Shown here: positions 34,245-38,521 of the stretch, piece after piece
How the letters are laid out: every line of letters begins with the position of its first letter
Position numbering within the stretch: position 1 is the first letter of the stretch
Origin: Hyphobacterium sp.
GTDB taxonomy: Bacteria; Pseudomonadota; Alphaproteobacteria; Caulobacterales; Maricaulaceae
Assembly (NCBI GenBank): GCA_021604625.1
Contig: BQJI01000004.1
Location: 1 to 38,521, forward strand
DNA length: 38,521 nucleotides
Direction of reading: 5' to 3'
Translations under genes and position numbers: made by a program
The notes under the pieces: generated by a model
The model's input: only the letters and a program-made list of their open reading frames with translations
What the model was told of the DNA's origin: nothing
The model's database searches: none

Positions 34245-35863
34245 GATTTGGCGAGAAGTTGAACCATTTCTCGACCCGGATGCGCCCGGATCGCATGCGC
34301 GATTATTTATTGGCGTTATCACCGCGCATGGCGTGGCTCATCCTTTTGGGGCTCGGCCTGTTTTCGGGCCTTTCGAACGCACCCATTCATTTCTTTCCGG
34401 CGCTGATCGTCGGATTGACCGGACTGATCTGGTTGCTTGATGCGAGTGTGGATGCCGAGAAGCCGATGCGATCGGCCTTCTGGCGAACTTTCCTGTTTGC
34501 CTGGGCCTATCTCGGGGTCGGTGTGTTCTGGGTTGCGTTCGCATTCTGGAATCGCGGGGGAGTGTTTGTTTTTTTCGGGCCGTTTGTGGCGCTGGGCGGC
34601 GGCGCATTTCTGGCTGTATTCTGGGGGGCGGCAGGCGCGATCTATGCGCGGCTCAAACTGCGAGGGCCCGTTCGTATTCTGGCGTTTGCAATTCTGATTC
34701 TGGCAGCCGAAGCGGCAAAGGGCCTCCCGTTCACGCAGTTTCCCTGGAATTTACCGGCCCATGTTTTTCCGGCGGGCGGAGCAGTGTCGCAATCGGCAGC
34801 TTGGTTTGGGGCCTGGGGATTGAGCTTTCTGGTGTTGGCAATTTTTTCCAGCCCTGCAGCGCTGGCCGGCCCGGGCACCGAACCCCAACGCCGATTGCCA
34901 TTGCTGGCAAGTCTGTTGGTGCTGGCAGCGTTATTTGCGAGTGGCGCCCAACGCCTGTCGCAGACAGAAACCAGCTTCCATGACGATACCGTTATCCGCC
35001 TCGTGAGCGTCGATATCGATCAGCAAACCAAATGGGCGCCGGGAGGCGATGAGCTGGCGCGGTCGCGATATCTGGAGCTGACCGCATCGGAGGGCGTAGA
35101 GAACGTCACTCATGTCGTCTGGCCGGAGGGGGCGTTACCGCTTTTTCTGATTGAGGACAGTGAGGCAATATCGGCGCTGACCGAGATACTCACACAAGGC
35201 CAGACATTGCTGGCAGGAACGCCGCGGCGCGAGCTGATCGAGCGTAATCATTATCGCTATTATAATTCACTGGTCGCCATTGCCTTCACCGAAGCGCGGC
35301 CGCGTGTGCTTGGCCTTTACGACAAGGTTTATCTGGTGCCATTCGGTGAAGCGGTACCTTTCAGCAGCGTTCTGTCCTCACTGGGTATCCGGTCTTTGCA
35401 GGAGCTTGTCGCCGGCTATTCGCCGGGCGCAGAACTGGTGACGCTGGATAATACCGGTGCGCCGCCATTCTTGCCGTTGATTTGCTATGAGGTTGTATTC
35501 TCGGGGCTTCGCGCGAATAGTGAAACCCGCCCACAGTGGATTTTGAACATTTCCAACGATGCCTGGTTTCGCCCGACGGCCGGTCCGGTTCAGCATCTGA
35601 ATATTGCGCGATACCGTGCCATTGAAACCGGCCTGCCAGTCATCCGATCAGCCTCCCGTGGATATTCGGGAGTCATTGATTCTTACGGAAGAATGCCCGT
35701 GAGCGTGGACCGGCGATATGAGGGTATTACCGATGTTCGCCTTCCATTATCGGGTCCGGTAACTCTCTATACGATTACTTCCGGTTTATTTTTCTGGCTG
35801 ACTTATATCTTAAGTATATGTCTAGTTGCTGTCATTGTAATGAACAGTCGAGTTCGGAAGTAA
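34241..35863 (+). CDS. lnt: Apolipoprotein N-acyltransferase
   Basis: Lnt adds the third fatty acid to the N-terminal cysteine of lipoproteins at the inner membrane. The 540-residue product has about 7 N-terminal transmembrane helices (residues ~25-235), a nitrilase-fold periplasmic domain (~250-505) and a C-terminal helix (~508-535). Catalytic residues Glu296 (WPEGALP), Lys362 (YDKVYLVPFGE) and Cys415 (LICYEVVF) are all present. The window encodes several lipoproteins that would be substrates (LpoA-like, BON, copper chaperone). ATG 34241 overlaps the corC stop (ATGA). The gene ends the miaB-lnt cluster. Confidence 0.95.
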   Translation: MRFGEKLNHFSTRMRPDRMRDYLLALSPRMAWLILLGLGLFSGLSNAPIHFFPALIVGLTGLIWLLDASVDAEKPMRSAFWRTFLFAWAYLGVGVFWVAFAFWNRGGVFVFFGPFVALGGGAFLAVFWGAAGAIYARLKLRGPVRILAFAILILAAEAAKGLPFTQFPWNLPAHVFPAGGAVSQSAAWFGAWGLSFLVLAIFSSPAALAGPGTEPQRRLPLLASLLVLAALFASGAQRLSQTETSFHDDTVIRLVSVDIDQQTKWAPGGDELARSRYLELTASEGVENVTHVVWPEGALPLFLIEDSEAISALTEILTQGQTLLAGTPRRELIERNHYRYYNSLVAIAFTEARPRVLGLYDKVYLVPFGEAVPFSSVLSSLGIRSLQELVAGYSPGAELVTLDNTGAPPFLPLICYEVVFSGLRANSETRPQWILNISNDAWFRPTAGPVQHLNIARYRAIETGLPVIRSASRGYSGVIDSYGRMPVSVDRRYEGITDVRLPLSGPVTLYTITSGLFFWLTYILSICLVAVIVMNSRVRK

Positions 35864-35902
35864 GAAATCCCACTAAGCTCTGCTATTAAGCCTAGTATTA
35901 CA

Positions 35903-35908
35903 TATAAT
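35903..35908 (+). promoter_or_regulatory. Candidate -10 element upstream of the XRE regulator
   Basis: TATAAT sits in the AT-rich 98-base gap after lnt. I see no convincing -35 at 16-18 bases upstream, so this is a candidate only. The gap has no gene and is the likely promoter region for the XRE-metK-trmB series, which begins a new transcription unit after lnt. Confidence 0.3.
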
Positions 35909-35961
35909 TTAAGTTACTTGATAATGTCAGGGACCTGTTACACACTAATCATATTCGGGGG

Positions 35962-36390
35962 ATGTATATGAAACGAAACCCGCGTGAAGCGAACCAGATC
36001 GATGCCCATGTAGGCTCGCGCGTTCGACTGCGACGACAATTGCTCAAAATGAGCCAGGAAAAGCTCGGTGACGAGCTCGGGGTGACATTTCAACAAGTTC
36101 AGAAATATGAACGCGGTGCCAACCGGATCGGCGCCAGCCGACTCTACAGCCTTGCCAATGTTCTTGATGTTCCCGTCAATTTCTTTTTTGACGGATTGAC
36201 AGGCATTGCCGCGGGCGGCGTGGCAGAATCTGACCAGAGCCCCATCGTCTATGATTTTATTCAGAGCTCGGACGGCGTTGCGCTTGCGGAAGCCTTTTCC
36301 CGCATCAAAACGCCGAAAGTGCGTCGCCGGGTGCTGGAACTCGTTCGATCCCTGGCGGATGAAGATGAGGCCGGAAGCGGCGATAACTGA
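35962..36390 (+). CDS. XRE-family transcriptional regulator
   Basis: The 142-residue protein has an N-terminal Cro/C1-type helix-turn-helix (residues ~17-72, with LLKMSQEKLGDELGVTFQQVQKYERGANRI, a strongly conserved alphaproteobacterial form). It is followed by NVLDVPVNFFFDG and a C-terminal helical region ending KVRRRVLELVRSLADED. Close homologs sit between lnt and metK in many Alphaproteobacteria. The target genes are not known to me; a link to metK is suggested by position only. ATG 35962 or 35968 can serve as the start; a GGGGG site fits the second better. A 100-base gap with the metK palindrome follows. Confidence 0.88.
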   Translation: MYMKRNPREANQIDAHVGSRVRLRRQLLKMSQEKLGDELGVTFQQVQKYERGANRIGASRLYSLANVLDVPVNFFFDGLTGIAAGGVAESDQSPIVYDFIQSSDGVALAEAFSRIKTPKVRRRVLELVRSLADEDEAGSGDN

Positions 36391-36454
36391 CTTTTCTGCA
36401 TCGAATTGCTGTCATTTGGTTGCATGCCGGGCTTTAAGCGCGTAATCGGCAGAT

Positions 36455-36476
36455 CATATAAAGATGTCTTTATATG
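36455..36476 (+). promoter_or_regulatory. Perfect palindrome upstream of metK (SahR/SamR-like site)
   Basis: The half-sites CATATAAAGA (36455-36464) and TCTTTATATG (36467-36476) are exact reverse complements around a two-base centre. The site ends 14 bases before the metK GTG and could overlap a -10 (TATAAA at 36457-36462). Palindromes of this AT-rich type occur upstream of metK, ahcY and metH in Proteobacteria and were attributed to the ArsR-family regulators SahR/SamR; I recall the motif from memory and have not checked it. Confidence 0.6.
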
Positions 36477-36490
36477 AAAGGTGACGCCTT

Positions 36491-37657
36491 GTGAGCCGGA
36501 ATTCTTTTATTTTTACGTCGGAGAGCGTGTCCGAAGGGCATCCCGACAAGGTTTGCGACCGGATCTCGGACGCCGTGGTTGATTTGTTTCTGGGCCGTGA
36601 TCCGGAAGCGCGGGTTGCCTGCGAAACGCTGACGACAACCAACCGGATTGTTCTGGCGGGTGAAGTGCGCTCCGCAAACGCGGTGCACCACGATGAAATC
36701 GAGGGTGTGGCGCGCGCGGCCGTTCGCGATATCGGCTATGAGCAGTCCGGATTTCATTGGCGGCACGCCGAATTTCAGAATTATCTTCACGAACAGTCAT
36801 CTGACATTGCCATGGGCGTTGATGCGTCGGGCAATAAGGATGAGGGCGCTGGCGATCAAGGCATCATGTTCGGATATGCCACGGATGAAACACCGGCATT
36901 GATGCCGGCGCCGATTCTTTACTCGCACCAGATACTCAAGGAAATGGCGCGCCAACGGAAAAGTGGTGAACGGCCCGAGTTCGAGCCGGATGCCAAATCG
37001 CAGGTGACCCTGCGCTATGAGAACGGCCAACCCGTAGGCGTGACATCTGTTGTGGTTTCCACGCAGCATCAGGACGGGTTTTCACCGGAAGATATTCGCG
37101 AACTGGTCCGGCCAATTGTCCAGAGCGTTTTGCCGGATGACTGGTTTCCGCCCGAGGACGAGTTTTACGTCAATCCAACCGGAAATTTTGTGATCGGCGG
37201 ACCGGATGGTGATGCCGGTCTGACCGGGCGCAAGATTATTGTCGACACGTATGGCGGTGCCGCACCGCACGGTGGCGGTGCATTCTCTGGCAAGGACCCG
37301 ACCAAGGTTGACCGGTCTGCGGCCTATGCCTGTCGCTGGTTGGCCAAGAATGTTGTCGCAGCAGGTCTTGCAAAAAAATGTACAATTCAGGTGTCCTATG
37401 CGATCGGCGTGTCGAAGCCGCTTTCGCTCTATGTCGATTTCCATGGCACCGGACAGGTTGAAGAAGCGAAGCTGGAAGACGCTTTGCTGCAGATGGCTGA
37501 TCTCTCGCCGCGCGGAATTCGCCAGCAACTTGAGCTGTCGCGACCCATCTATGCGCGCACGGCGGCTTATGGGCATTTCGGTCGCAACCCGGACGATGAT
37601 GGCGGGTTTTCGTGGGAAAAACTTGATCTGGTCGATGAACTGAAATCGCTTGCCTGA
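36491..37657 (+). CDS. metK: S-adenosylmethionine synthetase
   Basis: MetK makes SAM from methionine and ATP. The 388-residue protein has the ATP/Mg motif [10 protein letters not shown] (residues ~12-21), the [12 protein letters not shown] hexapeptide region (about 118-129) and the P-loop-like [20 protein letters not shown] (around 260-279). GTG 36491 is used with an AAAGGTG site 7-8 bases upstream. The palindrome immediately before it suggests methionine-cycle control. The 3' end overlaps the trmB start (TTG 37650) by 8 bases, so metK and trmB are likely translated together. Three SAM users or partners (trmB, rsmI, miaB) occur in the same window. Confidence 0.97.
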   Translation: MSRNSFIFTSESVSEGHPDKVCDRISDAVVDLFLGRDPEARVACETLTTTNRIVLAGEVRSANAVHHDEIEGVARAAVRDIGYEQSGFHWRHAEFQNYLHEQSSDIAMGVDASGNKDEGAGDQGIMFGYATDETPALMPAPILYSHQILKEMARQRKSGERPEFEPDAKSQVTLRYENGQPVGVTSVVVSTQHQDGFSPEDIRELVRPIVQSVLPDDWFPPEDEFYVNPTGNFVIGGPDGDAGLTGRKIIVDTYGGAAPHGGGAFSGKDPTKVDRSAAYACRWLAKNVVAAGLAKKCTIQVSYAIGVSKPLSLYVDFHGTGQVEEAKLEDALLQMADLSPRGIRQQLELSRPIYARTAAYGHFGRNPDDDGGFSWEKLDLVDELKSLA

Positions 37658-38324
37658 TCCGAACCGTCTCCGGACATTCGGCCGCACGAAATCACGCTCC
37701 TTGTCAGATCGACAGCAGGGGCTTGTTGATACGCTGCTACCCGAAATCGGCATTCCAGCAGCTGGCGCGATTGATCCGTCATCGCTTTTGCCGGGCAAAT
37801 CCGCTCATATTCTGGAAATCGGCTTTGGTGGCGGCGAGCATCTGACAGGTCAGGCCGCACGCAATCCGCAGACCGGTTATCTGGGTGTGGAGCCATTCAT
37901 CAATGGCGTTGCGAAAGCGCTTTCGCAAATTGATGATGGCGGATTGGGGAATGTCCGTCTGATGGAAGGCGATGCGCGCGATGTGATGGAACGCATGCCG
38001 GATCAGTGCCTTGAGCGTATTTTCCTGCTGTTTCCGGATCCCTGGCCCAAAGCGAAACATGCCAAGCGACGCTTTGTGCAAACAGAGACCGCGGCAGAGT
38101 TTGTTCGACTTTTGAAGCCGGGTGGGATGGTGCGGGTTGCGACCGATGTGAAAGCCTATGCCGATCACGCTTTATGGGTTTTACGACAGGCACCCCACCT
38201 GGAATGGAAAGCGAACTCCTACGCTGACTGGCGTACGCCGCCGGTTGATCATCTGACCACGCGATATGAAACCAAGCGCCTGGGAGATTGCGCACCGGTG
38301 TTTTTTGATTTCATCCGCGTGTAG
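37650..38324 (+). CDS. trmB: tRNA (guanosine46-N7)-methyltransferase TrmB
   Basis: TrmB methylates N7 of G46 in tRNA variable loops, using SAM. The 224-residue protein has the SAM motif [19 protein letters not shown] (around residues 53-71), then [15 protein letters not shown], and the TrmB-specific [17 protein letters not shown] (about 130-146) followed by [17 protein letters not shown]. The C-terminus has [19 protein letters not shown], another family mark. TTG 37650 is an inferred start because the family N-terminus ([17 protein letters not shown]) needs it; it lies within metK. TAG at 38322-38324 ends it, just before the rimP promoter region. Confidence 0.94.
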   Translation: MPDPNRLRTFGRTKSRSLSDRQQGLVDTLLPEIGIPAAGAIDPSSLLPGKSAHILEIGFGGGEHLTGQAARNPQTGYLGVEPFINGVAKALSQIDDGGLGNVRLMEGDARDVMERMPDQCLERIFLLFPDPWPKAKHAKRRFVQTETAAEFVRLLKPGGMVRVATDVKAYADHALWVLRQAPHLEWKANSYADWRTPPVDHLTTRYETKRLGDCAPVFFDFIRV

Positions 38325-38332
38325 TCGTATTC

Positions 38333-38361
38333 TTGCGCTTTCGTGCACAAAGGCGTATATC
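38333..38361 (+). promoter_or_regulatory. Candidate promoter of rimP
   Basis: TTGCGC (38333-38338) and TATATC (38356-38361) are separated by exactly 17 bases, matching a housekeeping sigma factor promoter. Transcription would start near 38368, upstream of the terminator-like hairpin, so the hairpin would lie in the rimP leader. Confidence 0.45.
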
Positions 38362-38399
38362 CCCCTCAACACGTTCGATTAGTGCTGGATAGCGCTTAT

Positions 38400-38429
38400 C
38401 GGCGGCTCCGCACAGGGGCCGCCGTTTTT
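38400..38429 (+). terminator. Intrinsic terminator-like hairpin before rimP
   Basis: Bases 38400-38409 pair with 38415-38424 (ten pairs, one G-U) around the loop GCACA, followed by five T residues (38425-38429). It ends 24 bases before the rimP start. It will end metK-trmB transcripts and may also attenuate the rimP operon, given the candidate promoter upstream. Confidence 0.8.
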
Positions 38430-38453
38430 ATTGGCTGAAACGGAGGGACGCGC

Positions 38454-38521
38454 TTGCGCACCCGGACCGCACAGGATGAAAAAATACTCGCGCTGGCGCT
38501 GCCGGTGGCCGAGGCGCTGGC
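38454..38521 (+). CDS. rimP: Ribosome maturation factor RimP (partial, 5' end only)
   Basis: A reading frame starts with TTG at 38454, after a strong GGAGGG site 6 bases upstream, and stays open to the end of the window: MRTRTAQDEKILALALPVAE and onward. The stretch resembles the N-terminal helix of RimP, in which a hydrophobic pattern leads to a Gly-Phe-Glu-Leu-Val segment outside the window. RimP helps mature the 30S subunit. trmB followed by rimP-nusA-infB is a known alphaproteobacterial order, which supports the call. Only 22 full codons are visible, so identity is inferred from context. Confidence 0.6.
   Translation, partial: MRTRTAQDEKILALALPVAEAL

Noticed and set aside
33615..34322. 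235- and 212-codon minus-strand frames opposite corC
   Set aside because: Both are shadows of the CBS-domain gene and give no family signal.
36391..36490. SAM-sensing riboswitch before metK
   Set aside because: The only clear structure is a compact DNA-like palindrome with a two-base centre; I find no pseudoknot or multi-stem fold, and the leader downstream of a plausible start is too short.
1..38521. tRNA, rRNA, CRISPR, transposase or integrase genes
   Set aside because: I looked for conserved tRNA arms, repeat-spacer periodicity, terminal inverted repeats and recombinase motifs and saw none; a covariance-model scan would be decisive for small RNAs.

Overview
This 38.5 kb window reads as a core chromosomal region of an alphaproteobacterium, most likely from the Caulobacterales/Maricaulales side of the class. 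The evidence is gene order (hrcA-grpE opposite rph; rdgB-hemW; mutS-glnD-murJ-trpS; lnt-XRE regulator-metK-trmB-rimP), a Fur protein without the usual C-terminal cysteine pairs, and a GTTC-N7-GTTC LexA box, the SOS operator form typical of Alphaproteobacteria. The assignment is inference from gene content; no rRNA or tRNA gene is present to test it. Coding density is very high. There is no gene-free stretch above 300 bases, and I see no insertion sequence, prophage, integrase or CRISPR array.

Layout. 1-2512: heat-shock genes grpE (cut by the window edge) and hrcA on the minus strand, divergent from rph. 2513-3784: a small minus-strand operon that is the least ordinary part of the window: an unannotated 38-residue one-helix membrane peptide, a DUF2975 membrane protein and a YozG-like HTH regulator, with a terminator-like hairpin at its end and CGATA-type palindromes in its upstream region. 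3785-9823: rdgB-hemW, then a penicillin-binding-protein-activator lipoprotein divergent from rsmI-yraN-BON lipoprotein-gshB; this repeats the gene set of the E. coli yraL-yraM-yraN-yraP locus. 9966-14736: comM with an SOS box in its promoter, a hybrid histidine kinase, and an AmpG-type permease overlapping the kinase gene. 14737-17016: maeB malic enzyme on the minus strand.

17136-25292: mutS-glnD-murJ-trpS (mismatch repair, nitrogen signalling, lipid II flipping, tryptophanyl-tRNA synthesis). 25354-30474: a copper-chaperone lipoprotein, a PH-like membrane protein on the minus strand, a universal stress protein, an Nfu iron-sulfur carrier, tsaB-rimI, fur and a Tet-family MFS transporter. 30541-35863: miaB-ybeZ-ybeY-corC-lnt, the same order as in E. 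coli. 35962-38521: an XRE regulator, metK under a perfect palindrome, trmB, a promoter plus terminator-like hairpin, and the start of rimP.

Most same-strand neighbours overlap by 1-22 bases through GTGA, TTGA or ATGA junctions, suggesting translational coupling. I found no clear novel defence or biosynthetic system. The best leads are regulatory (LexA box at comM, palindrome at metK, conditional terminator before rimP) and the small HTH/DUF2975/micro-peptide operon.
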